Virus record (IMG/VR): IMGVR_UViG_3300044756_000026
Coordinates: 1 to 53,671 of that record
Direction: 5' to 3' (one strand)
DNA: 53,671 bases
DNA from: a virus
Shown: in pieces, positions 8,584 to 16,876 of the stretch
Numbering within the stretch: the first letter of the stretch is position 1
Layout: every line of letters starts with the position of its first letter
Made by a program: the position numbers and the translations under genes
The notes under the pieces: generated by a model
The model's input: only the letters and a program-made list of their open reading frames with translations
Databases searched by the model: none
What the model was told of the DNA's origin: nothing

Positions 8584-8900
8584 TGGTTGAAATCACGCGG
8601 CAAGTTTGGAACATTCAGGAGTTCAATCGGATACGTAAGCAAGAAGGAATGCGTCGTATCATTACGCGTCACTGCCGTGCGCAAGCGGCAGAGGCGAGTA
8701 GTGACTTTTATGCCACAGCAGGAACCGGGCTGAACAAGGCTCAATCTCATGCGAACCGTCCACCCTACGATTGGGCAATTCGCGAGTTCCACGATCGCCT
8801 CAGCGGTCAAGTGAGAACATCGACGAACGCTGCACGGCGTCATGAGACGAAGAGTTCATCCCTGTTACGTGTCGTGGCAAGGAATGCAGGTGGATTTTGA
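8583..8900 (+). CDS. Tail completion / neck protein (HK97 gp10-like position)
   Basis: A 105-residue, strongly basic protein with an N-terminal helix rich in Arg and Ile and a mixed C-terminal half. Size, basic charge and gene order (after stopper, before tail terminator) match the HK97 gp10-type minor neck proteins. There are no recognisable motifs, so the call is positional. The gene is coupled on both sides, with TAATG at its start and TTGA at its end. Confidence 0.6.
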   Translation: MVEITRQVWNIQEFNRIRKQEGMRRIITRHCRAQAAEASSDFYATAGTGLNKAQSHANRPPYDWAIREFHDRLSGQVRTSTNAARRHETKSSSLLRVVARNAGGF

Positions 8901-9388
8901 CTCAGCCGCAGTACACCCAGCAGTTCGTTGAGTTCCCGCCAGCAGAAACAATGGTGCGTGAATACCTCATCCACAGGATCGCAATGGATACAGATATTGA
9001 TCCAGACTTGTGGTCGGTGCACACACGTATCCCCAGAAAGAGACCATCGTCATTCATACGCTTCTACATTGACGGGGGACCAATGGTCAACCCGGTGGTG
9101 TGGGCGTGTCAGATAGTCACGATGGTTCATCAATATGGGCTGGTGCCGGTTACGGCTGGTATCGGTCCAACAGCAGAAGTAATCGCATTCAAAGTCATGA
9201 GTTGGATGACGAATGCGGCTGGTCGTTCGGGAGTGCCAGGTCCCCATATGAATACCAGTGGGCAAGTGATGTTAGCAAGACACATATCCGGTCCAGAAAA
9301 TGTCGGAGATACCGACGTTCCGGACGCAGCGGTGTACCGGATTGCATCCCAATGGTTCATATATCCATCCTCTATTAAGGAGTACTGA
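8897..9388 (+). CDS. Tail terminator protein
   Basis: A 163-residue protein in the slot of the tail terminator, which caps the tail tube after it reaches tape-measure length and joins it to the head. It opens with a helix (MVREYLIHRI) followed by strands in the ferredoxin-like arrangement expected for the family. The start is TTG, overlapping the upstream stop codon (TTGA), a rare but well-positioned start; the next in-frame ATG would remove the first helix. The major tail gene follows with its own strong AAGGAG. Confidence 0.7.
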   Translation: MTQPQYTQQFVEFPPAETMVREYLIHRIAMDTDIDPDLWSVHTRIPRKRPSSFIRFYIDGGPMVNPVVWACQIVTMVHQYGLVPVTAGIGPTAEVIAFKVMSWMTNAAGRSGVPGPHMNTSGQVMLARHISGPENVGDTDVPDAAVYRIASQWFIYPSSIKEY

Positions 9389-9389
9389 C

Positions 9390-10112
9390 ATGGCCTCTCC
9401 GAAGGAACAAGGCGACGTAGAAACGACGCGTGGCGCACAGCCTCAGCAAGGCGGTGTTGATCCGCAGGTCGCATCAGGCGGCAACGTGGGTTCGATTCAA
9501 CCACTGGCTGGCGCTCAGACAGCAGCTGGTGATGTGAAGGAAATCTTCGCCGGCTCGCCCATCGGCATCAACGTTTACGGCGGTATCTACTGGATGCCTC
9601 TGGGAACTCAGCTGCCAACTGATGCGGTTACAGCACTGCCGGCTGCGGCGATTCCCCTCGGGTTCGTATCCGAAGATGGCGTCACTGTGACCACAGATCG
9701 TGCTGGTGATCCTGTGATCGCATGGGGCGGCGACAAGATCGCATACCTGCAGAAGTCGTTCGGGATCAGCTGGAAGTTCAAGTTGTACCAGCTTCTCAAC
9801 GCAACTGCTGCTGCTGTGGCATATGGTGATGCCAACGTTGCAGCGACGCCGGGCTCGCCTACTGCTGGTGCACAATTGGCGATCAAGCAGAACAGCGCGA
9901 TGCTGGATCTCGGCATCTTCGTCATCGACTCGTACTACGCTGAGAAGAAGGTGCGCGAGGTCGCGCCGTACGCTCGGCCCACACAGATCGGTGATCTTGT
10001 GCTGGTTCACACAGCACTGTCGGCGCTCGATTTGACCATCGAGTTGTTCCCCGACGACACAGGCAATGTTGCCTATCGGTACACGGACGACGGCGTACAC
10101 GTCGGTCCGTAA
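9390..10112 (+). CDS. Major tail protein
   Basis: A 240-residue tail tube subunit. The first 45 residues are Gln/Gly-rich and probably flexible; the rest is beta-rich with strand patterns such as GINVYGGIYWMPLG and LGFVSEDGVTVTTD, as expected for tube proteins of the lambda gpV / Hcp type. AAGGAG at 9378-9383 gives optimal spacing for the ATG at 9390. An in-frame ATG at 9300 would overlap the terminator gene and is rejected. A strong stem-loop follows, as is common after major tail genes. Confidence 0.88.
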   Translation: MASPKEQGDVETTRGAQPQQGGVDPQVASGGNVGSIQPLAGAQTAAGDVKEIFAGSPIGINVYGGIYWMPLGTQLPTDAVTALPAAAIPLGFVSEDGVTVTTDRAGDPVIAWGGDKIAYLQKSFGISWKFKLYQLLNATAAAVAYGDANVAATPGSPTAGAQLAIKQNSAMLDLGIFVIDSYYAEKKVREVAPYARPTQIGDLVLVHTALSALDLTIELFPDDTGNVAYRYTDDGVHVGP

Positions 10113-10179
10113 GCTGAAGCGAAGGTACTCCGGGTCGGGTTCGTATCACCTGGCTATGCGGACCCGACTCGGCTTCAGC
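10113..10179 (+). terminator. Stem-loop after major tail gene
   Basis: GCTGAAGC at 10113-10120 pairs with GCTTCAGC at 10172-10179, and inside it GGGTCGGGTTCG pairs with CGGACCCGAC, giving a long interrupted hairpin that begins right after the major-tail stop codon. No T-run follows, so it may be a partial terminator or an mRNA-stabilising element that raises the ratio of major tail protein to downstream tail genes. Confidence 0.65.
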
Positions 10180-10208
10180 CAGGAAGCCAGGATGAAAGAG
10201 AGCGAAGA

Positions 10209-10661
10209 ATGGCGACAACTACTAGAAATGGTCGCGCACCCACGAAGGCGGTAGCAACGAAGGCAGCGGCGTCACGTCGTAAGTCGACAGCACCGTCGAA
10301 GCGGGTGTCAGATATCCCCGGCGACATTGACTTCGACTGGCGTACGATCTACCCAGCCAAGGTCAAGCTGTATCGCTACGTGAGCGAAGACAATCACATG
10401 GTCTGCTTGCCACGTTTCGAGCAACCCGGTGAAGGCGAAATCTTCGGCATGATGCTGCTGGAGAAATCGGACCAGGAAATGCTCGTGGGGTTGATGCGCG
10501 ACTTGATCAACCAGTACGCGAAGAGCCCGGAGTATGCGCTGCGGGTGACGTATGAAGCTTTGCGTACGATGCACACAGAAGGCACAGTCTCCGAGTTCCT
10601 CGAAGGGTGGGCAAAGGACGCAGGGCTCGAAGTGGAAAAATCTGTGCCGTTATCCACTTAG
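10209..10661 (+). CDS. Tail assembly chaperone G
   Basis: A 150-residue protein made without frameshifting. It has a basic, Ala/Thr/Lys-rich N-terminal tail (residues 1-33) and a helical acidic C-terminal region. In lambda-like phages the G protein and its frameshifted G-T form coat the tape measure during tail assembly. The position between major tail and tape-measure genes, and the overlapping -1 reading frame that lacks its own good start, support this. Confidence 0.82.
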   Translation: MATTTRNGRAPTKAVATKAAASRRKSTAPSKRVSDIPGDIDFDWRTIYPAKVKLYRYVSEDNHMVCLPRFEQPGEGEIFGMMLLEKSDQEMLVGLMRDLINQYAKSPEYALRVTYEALRTMHTEGTVSEFLEGWAKDAGLEVEKSVPLST

Positions 10662-11044
10662 CGCGTAAGCACGAGAGTGCGCTGCGTTGGGATCTCCTGT
10701 CGATGGGGCTGAGCCTCGAAACTGCTAGTCTGCCGTGGGGCGATTGGTGGGCTCTTGTCTCAGCCTCACCGCCGGGGTCTGCAATGTATCGCGCGGTGAA
10801 CCAAGAATATGGTCTTACCGAACATCTCCTGTGTACGATGCTAGATCGGTTGAACACGCAGATATGGATGAAAACGAAGGATGCTCACGCAGATCCTCCA
10901 CGTAATCGCCCTGAGCGTGTTCCTCGCCCCGGTGTGGAGAAGCGGCCAGATGTGCCATACAATGGCATGGGGCTACCACCGAACGTCGTTTCCATAGAAG
11001 AATTCATACGCCGACAGGCAGAAGAGCGGGAACGCAATGGCTGA
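10209..11044 (+). CDS. Tail assembly chaperone G-T, -1 frameshift product
   Basis: The reading frame at 10640-11044 lies -1 relative to the G chaperone, overlaps its end, and has no well-placed start with a ribosome-binding site. Translation slipping back by one base near 10634-10640 would fuse about 143 residues of G to about 135 residues ending in an Arg/Glu-rich helix. The T part contains LRWDLLSMGLS and WWALVSASPPGSA, resembling T-domain patterns. Expression at a few percent of G is known for this pair in many siphoviruses. The exact slip position is inferred. Confidence 0.72.
10634..10640 (+). promoter_or_regulatory. Putative -1 slippery site GGAAAAA
   Basis: In the G frame the bases read G-GAA-AAA followed by TCT. 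Slipping back one base gives GGA-AAA-ATC and enters the T frame, which is open to 11044. The A-site codon re-pairs perfectly (AAA on AAA); the P-site codon does so imperfectly. It is the only homopolymeric run in the overlap and lies 18 nt before the G stop codon. Confidence 0.6.
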
Positions 11045-14000
11045 ACTTGCACAGGAATGGATCTCCATCCTTCCTGATGCCTCGAAGCTAGCAGCGGGTA
11101 TTAATGCAGCGGTTACTAAGGCGAAAGTCAAGCCGTTAGTTATTCCTGTTAAATTCGAGACCAAACAACTCAACGAGGCGATACAGAAACTTAAGCCGAA
11201 AGCGATTAAGCTTCCGGTAGCGATTGATCGTACGAGCCTCAACAAGTCCATTACTGACGTCTCCAAGACAAAGCTCAAGCCACTCAAGCTTGAGATTCAG
11301 GTAGACAAAACTGCTGTCAATCGTGGTATCGCCGAGGCTGAAAAGACTAAGCCCAAAGCGATCAAAGTACCAGTTGAACTTCAAACGCCCGTCACTCCGT
11401 TAACATCAGCGCTCAAAGGCACTGCGCAAACTGCTGGTCAGCAATACGGCCAGAGTATGTTGACTGGGGTAAATCAAGCAATAGCATCTAGTCCTGTTGC
11501 TCAGGCTGCTGGTACAACGGCGGGTAAGAAAGCTGCTGCCGGTGTCGCGGCTGGTGTGGCTTCTGGTGCTTCTCAGACGCAATCAAGCTTCGCTAAGATG
11601 TTCAATATCTCCAGTCACGTTAGCAGGATGCAGAGCAGTTTGCAGAATGCAACGTCTAGCTGGAACACAATGAGTCAAGCAGCGGATAAGACTCATGGGC
11701 GTATGGTCGGCGCTATTCAACAGATGATTCGTTACTCTTTGATCTTTACTGCTGGTGGTGCTATCTTCGGTGGCATGAAGTATCTCGTTACCACAGGCAT
11801 GGAGTTTGATGATACGCTGCATCTGCTTGGTGCTACGACTAAGGCTAACAATGATCAGATGACCGCGATGAGCGATACTGCTCGCGCGCTCGGTCGTGAC
11901 ATGTCGCTTCCTGCGACGTCCGCGAACGATGCTGCAGCGGCGATGCTCGCAATGACGCAGGCAGGATTCAATGTAGACCAAGCTATGTCTGCTGCACGCG
12001 GATCGCTACAACTTGCAACTGCAACTAATATTGAAGCATCTGATTCTGGCAAGATCGTTGCTACCACACTGAACTCATTCCATCGTCCTGCTGAAGATGC
12101 CACTAAAGCAGTTGACTTGCTGACCAACGTATTCCTGAAGTCTGGCGCACCGATCAACGACATTGCCCTCGCATTCCAACAGGCTGCCACAGTTGGCGGC
12201 ATCTTCGGTCTGTCAATGGAAGATACTGCTGCGACAATGGCGCTGCTAGCGAAGAACGGTATCCGTGGTTCTGACGCTGGCACGCTGCTCAAAACAATGC
12301 TCGCCGGTTTGACCGATCAAGGCAAGCCTGCTCAAGAAGCAATCCACGAACTCGGCCTGACAGTCAACGATGCTAACGGCAACTTCGTCGGTATGCAGTC
12401 GATCATGGAACAGTTGAATGCTGCACGTGGTCGTATGACACAAGCTGATTACGCTGGTGCATCTGCCACACTGTTCGGTACAGACGCAATCCGTATTGCT
12501 GGTGTGGCTGCTACTGGTACTGCTGACGCATGGAAAGAAATGCGCGATGCAGTCGTCGAGCAAGGCACTGCTCAGCGTGTGGCTGAATCTCGTATGCAAG
12601 GCTTGCCCGGTGCAGTCGAGAAGGTCAAGAACTCATTCGAAGGGCTGTCGCTTGCGATCTACGATATGGTCAAGGGTCCGCTGACGACGATTGCCACTGG
12701 TGTGGCTGAAGGGTTGAGCGGATTCACTGAGTGGATCACCGGCAGTAGCACAAGTCTCAAGGTGTTCGGCGGCGTGCTTGAATATGTCGCCATCACTGTT
12801 GGTCTCTGCGCTGTTGCATTCGGCGCATGGAAGATTGCGACATTGGCACAGACGGCTGCGATGTGGCTGTTGGATGCTGCGTTGAATGCGAACCCAATCT
12901 CGCTTATCATCATTGCCATTGCTGCTGTGATCGCTGCATTGGTTCTGTTGTATCAGCACAATGAAGGATTCCGCAACTTCGTCAATGCGCTATGGGAAGG
13001 CATCAAGGTAGCCTTCGATAAGATCATGGTAGCAGTGCATTGGCTGGTGGAGCAGTGGAATGCTGCATGGCCTACGATCAAGACAGTACTGGAAACTGTC
13101 TGGAACGTTATTAAAACTATCTTTACCGCCATCGGCGAAACTTGCACATGGTTGTGGCAGAACATCATCGTGCCCGCATTCGAAGGCATCAGTAATGCCA
13201 TCAGCGTAGCATGGGATATCATCAAGCTTCCGTTCCAGCTGTTCGAAGCGGCGATGAGAGTTCTCGGACCGATTGCAATGGCGCTTTGGGATGTGTATAT
13301 TCAGCCAGCATGGGAGTTCATTAAGAATGCTATCTCTGCTGCTTGGGACTTCATGTCGCCGATCTTTGATACCATCGGTGCAGCATTCAGCAAGCTAGGC
13401 GATGTTGCTAAAGCTGGATTCAATGCCTTCGGTGATGTTGCCAAGACAGTCGGTAGTGCTGTCAAGGACGTGTGGGATGGGCTGTGGAACATACTGAAGA
13501 TTCCACTGCACGGTCTTGGTAACTTCCTCGTTGGTATTCCTGACACTGTTCTCGGCGTTAAGATTGATTTCATTTCTGACGTCCATGACTGGGGTAAGAC
13601 GCTCCAAGGGTTGCGCACCGGCGGTATCCTGCGAGGGCCGGGTACTGGCACGTCAGACTCGATCCTAGCGACCAATAGCAGTGGTGTACCGACGGCGCGT
13701 GTATCGAACGGCGAAGGTGTTGTGCCGGCAGCACCACTGAAGACTCCAATGGGTATGGCGCTATTCAATACACTGCTTGGTATGGCTGGTGGCGGACGCT
13801 TGCCGACAGGTGCGATCATTTGGCCACCACAACCTGTTGGTCCAGTTGACAAGACACGTCCGGGTGGTGTGCCTGATCTTACTGGTCATCTGCCTGGTCC
13901 ACACCTACCTGATTGGAGCGGCACATTCGGTCCACCTGATGCTGGATGGTGGGATCGACCGATCAATCCTGATGATATTTTGTTCCCAGAACTTCAACCG

Positions 14001-15749
14001 CCCTGGATGCAAGACTGGTTGAAGAAGCATCCGCCGAAGGGTTGGAAGGGCAAGCGTATTGAAGGATACCGTACGGGTGGATTTATGCAGGTGCCTTACG
14101 CGTCTACCTTCATGAAGTCTGTACGAGGATTCGCTGGTGGCGGTGTGGTCACTGATGAAGAGAAGTCGCGTCTTGGTGGCGGTACTGTTAATCAGTCAAT
14201 TCTCGAAGCGATCCGTGAAACTAATCCTCGAGCGGTGCTGACGAGTGGCTATACTGATCACGCAATGGACGGGGGATATCACCCGAAGAAGAAGGCTATC
14301 GACATTGACCCATCAGATGCGAACCTGCGTGCTGCATGGGCGATGCGTGATGACTTGGTGATGATCATCCACGACGACCCGAAGTACGTGTGGTATAACG
14401 TCGGCGGCCAACGTGCTGAAGGTGCAGCGGCGCGTGCGATATACGGCGAAGCGACGATGAGAGATCACGGCAATCACATTCACCTCGCAGCCGAACATGC
14501 AGTCGGTCCGGTTAGCGGAGGTGTTCGTGGTGCGGCTGGTCCAGACATAAGCGAGTTGACGAGTTCGTCGTCGCCTGATGAAGTTGCAGCGGCGATCATT
14601 GCTGAAGCTCAGAAGCGTGGGTTCAGCAAGGAAGAAACGATTGCTATTCTTTCCACAGCACTGCAGGAATCCGGTCTTGATCCTAAAGCAGTTGGTGGCG
14701 GCGGTGCATGGAAAGGTATCTTCCAACAGGACAAGTCGTATCCACAGCGTGAATCTCCGGCAGGTCAAGTAGGTGGATTCTTCGAACGACTCGGCGGACC
14801 TGGTGGTGATATCTGGGAAAAGATATTCACACTGCAGCAAGGTAAATCGTCTACGTCTCCGGGCGCACGTACTGGTTACATGGGCGAGATTCAATCGCAG
14901 AAGGGTCGCGCTGAAGGACTGTATGCAAGTGCTGCTACTTCGTCCTATACAAATGCTGGTGGTCATTACGAGGTCGATGAAAAGAAGGTTCGTGAAGCAG
15001 AAGAGAAGGTCACTGATACACAGAACCGACTCGACGTTGCGAACCAGCGCTTGAAGGAATACACAGACAAGCGTGCTGCTGGTGAGAAGGTTAAGGACTC
15101 AACGATTCAAGCTGCGCAGGATCAAGTCGATAAGCTGACACGCGAAGTGCAAGATGCGAAGGATGACCTCGAGACTGCGAAGCAAGGTAAGTTCGTTAAG
15201 GACAAGGGAGACAAAGCAGAAAGCGGAGCCAAATCCACTGGCAAGAAACAAGGTGCAGATCTTGATACCAAATCACTTGGTAAGATGTTCGTTGAAGGCA
15301 TGTTTGAGACTATCGGCCTAGATGGATCCGTGCTCGACAATCCGTTTGAATGGCCATCAGTCAAGTCAGGTATGGCGCTGTTCAATTACGGTATGGGCTT
15401 GGCGAAGTTCGCAGGTACAGACTGGGTTGATGAGAACGGTAATCCTAAGCAAGGACCTGACAATCCGTGGACTGGTCAAGCACAAGGTGGTGCTGGTGGA
15501 ACTGGTGCTCCGGGTGGTGGCGACATGGGCATTGGTGCGCTTACTGGTATCGGTGATGTGCTCGGCGTACAGTTCCCAGAAGAACAAAAGCATCAAGGTA
15601 CGGGCAATGAGCCTGGTCCGGGCGTAGACAACTCCATGAACGTTAACATAGAAAATGCGGGCATGACTCAAGAACAAGTAGCAGCAAGCGTGACTGAACC
15701 ACAGCGACAGCAGGCGCGTCGTTATACTCCACCGAATGACGGAGGCTAG
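11037..15749 (+). CDS. Tape measure protein with two hydrolase-like segments
   Basis: A 1570-residue protein that sets tail length and is expelled at infection. Repeated Lys-rich beta segments (residues 25-115) lead into a helical body. Hydrophobic helices lie near 233-255 and 620-642. Two segments look enzymatic. Residues about 1055-1150 carry SGYTDH, an H-x6-D pair (HPKKKAID) and a late NHIHLA motif, the zinc-ligand layout of M15-type peptidoglycan peptidases. Residues about 1190-1290 carry ALQESGLDP and GIFQQ, as in lysozyme/transglycosylase-like folds with Glu near 1211. A charged coiled coil (about 1320-1390) precedes a Gly-rich tail. The ATG overlaps the T stop codon. Confidence 0.92.
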   Translation: MAELAQEWISILPDASKLAAGINAAVTKAKVKPLVIPVKFETKQLNEAIQKLKPKAIKLPVAIDRTSLNKSITDVSKTKLKPLKLEIQVDKTAVNRGIAEAEKTKPKAIKVPVELQTPVTPLTSALKGTAQTAGQQYGQSMLTGVNQAIASSPVAQAAGTTAGKKAAAGVAAGVASGASQTQSSFAKMFNISSHVSRMQSSLQNATSSWNTMSQAADKTHGRMVGAIQQMIRYSLIFTAGGAIFGGMKYLVTTGMEFDDTLHLLGATTKANNDQMTAMSDTARALGRDMSLPATSANDAAAAMLAMTQAGFNVDQAMSAARGSLQLATATNIEASDSGKIVATTLNSFHRPAEDATKAVDLLTNVFLKSGAPINDIALAFQQAATVGGIFGLSMEDTAATMALLAKNGIRGSDAGTLLKTMLAGLTDQGKPAQEAIHELGLTVNDANGNFVGMQSIMEQLNAARGRMTQADYAGASATLFGTDAIRIAGVAATGTADAWKEMRDAVVEQGTAQRVAESRMQGLPGAVEKVKNSFEGLSLAIYDMVKGPLTTIATGVAEGLSGFTEWITGSSTSLKVFGGVLEYVAITVGLCAVAFGAWKIATLAQTAAMWLLDAALNANPISLIIIAIAAVIAALVLLYQHNEGFRNFVNALWEGIKVAFDKIMVAVHWLVEQWNAAWPTIKTVLETVWNVIKTIFTAIGETCTWLWQNIIVPAFEGISNAISVAWDIIKLPFQLFEAAMRVLGPIAMALWDVYIQPAWEFIKNAISAAWDFMSPIFDTIGAAFSKLGDVAKAGFNAFGDVAKTVGSAVKDVWDGLWNILKIPLHGLGNFLVGIPDTVLGVKIDFISDVHDWGKTLQGLRTGGILRGPGTGTSDSILATNSSGVPTARVSNGEGVVPAAPLKTPMGMALFNTLLGMAGGGRLPTGAIIWPPQPVGPVDKTRPGGVPDLTGHLPGPHLPDWSGTFGPPDAGWWDRPINPDDILFPELQPPWMQDWLKKHPPKGWKGKRIEGYRTGGFMQVPYASTFMKSVRGFAGGGVVTDEEKSRLGGGTVNQSILEAIRETNPRAVLTSGYTDHAMDGGYHPKKKAIDIDPSDANLRAAWAMRDDLVMIIHDDPKYVWYNVGGQRAEGAAARAIYGEATMRDHGNHIHLAAEHAVGPVSGGVRGAAGPDISELTSSSSPDEVAAAIIAEAQKRGFSKEETIAILSTALQESGLDPKAVGGGGAWKGIFQQDKSYPQRESPAGQVGGFFERLGGPGGDIWEKIFTLQQGKSSTSPGARTGYMGEIQSQKGRAEGLYASAATSSYTNAGGHYEVDEKKVREAEEKVTDTQNRLDVANQRLKEYTDKRAAGEKVKDSTIQAAQDQVDKLTREVQDAKDDLETAKQGKFVKDKGDKAESGAKSTGKKQGADLDTKSLGKMFVEGMFETIGLDGSVLDNPFEWPSVKSGMALFNYGMGLAKFAGTDWVDENGNPKQGPDNPWTGQAQGGAGGTGAPGGGDMGIGALTGIGDVLGVQFPEEQKHQGTGNEPGPGVDNSMNVNIENAGMTQEQVAASVTEPQRQQARRYTPPNDGG

Positions 15750-15751
15750 AC

Positions 15752-16876
15752 ATGAGTAGTCCGACATTGAATACTCCGCTCATTCAATACCCATACCCTG
15801 ATCTCAGCAAGTGGAAGACTCATCAGGGTTATGACATCTTCGCACCACAGATTCCACAGTTCCCACAGTGGCAGAAGAACTCTAGCTGGGATTGGTTACA
15901 CCCAGCGCTCAAGAGCGTCGAGACGAAAGTCGTGTACGTCGGTCCTGATCAATCATGGTGGGATTTGCACGGACCTCTCAAAGGCCGGCAGGGTGTGGTG
16001 ATGCAAGACGTCGCTGCGGGATTTCAACAGTTGCCATTCGTACAGTTGTTTTCTGAGGGTCCATACATGCCCGGTGCTGAACTCGAGCGTGTGGATATCA
16101 AGAAGCGTGAATTCTCCATCGGCATCATCATCAATCCGAACTCGAACTCACAGGATCGTTTGCAGTATAGCAATGCCAACAAGTATCGTATGGTCGAAGC
16201 GAAGTGGTGGAAAGCATGGTCACGTACTGAGAACGGCTGGCTCGGTGTTTATACTCGCTGGACTGGTTGGCGCTGGTGCAAGGTTGTGCTGTCGCCGATG
16301 GATACGACGTTCGACATGGATCCTGCAGCGTTCGGCAACAATGGTCAGAAGTATGACTTGAAGTTCGTAGCGTGTGATCCGTATTACCACAAGCCATCAT
16401 TCAGCCAAACATGGATCAACACTATCGACCGTGTGACCATGCACGCTAAAGGAGATCACGTCTTTACGATTGCGAATCGTGGCACTGCTGAAGCATGGGC
16501 ATCATTCCTCGTTGATCCTGGTAAGTGTTTCATTCAAGACGGCATGACTGATCGTATGGTCGAGATGCCGCCGGTGTATGCATCAGATGGATATATGATG
16601 GTGCAGACAGACCCGAACGAGCGCACTGTCGTCGGTGCGAACGATCCTGTAGACAATGCATTCTATCGCTTCATTCGTCAAGCAGCATTGGCTGAGTTCT
16701 TCCTGCACGACATTGCCGATCAAGGTGAACCGATCTGGATGCGGTGGACAGAACCGACTGTGTTCATGTCGCCGATTCCTCCATATACTGTTGCGAACAT
16801 TCGAGTCACGCATGATCAGCCCAATGCTGCAGTAACGTGCATCATGCCTCAGGCATATGAGACGGGGTGGTCATGA
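15752..16876 (+). CDS. Minor tail protein (distal tail/baseplate hub-like)
   Basis: A 374-residue protein immediately after the tape measure, the usual position of the distal tail protein that caps the tube tip. It is rich in Trp, Tyr and Pro, with a beta-rich body and no catalytic motif. Two nucleotides separate it from the tape-measure stop codon, and it overlaps the next tail gene by 4 nt. Assignment is by order, size and composition. Confidence 0.8.
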   Translation: MSSPTLNTPLIQYPYPDLSKWKTHQGYDIFAPQIPQFPQWQKNSSWDWLHPALKSVETKVVYVGPDQSWWDLHGPLKGRQGVVMQDVAAGFQQLPFVQLFSEGPYMPGAELERVDIKKREFSIGIIINPNSNSQDRLQYSNANKYRMVEAKWWKAWSRTENGWLGVYTRWTGWRWCKVVLSPMDTTFDMDPAAFGNNGQKYDLKFVACDPYYHKPSFSQTWINTIDRVTMHAKGDHVFTIANRGTAEAWASFLVDPGKCFIQDGMTDRMVEMPPVYASDGYMMVQTDPNERTVVGANDPVDNAFYRFIRQAALAEFFLHDIADQGEPIWMRWTEPTVFMSPIPPYTVANIRVTHDQPNAAVTCIMPQAYETGWS

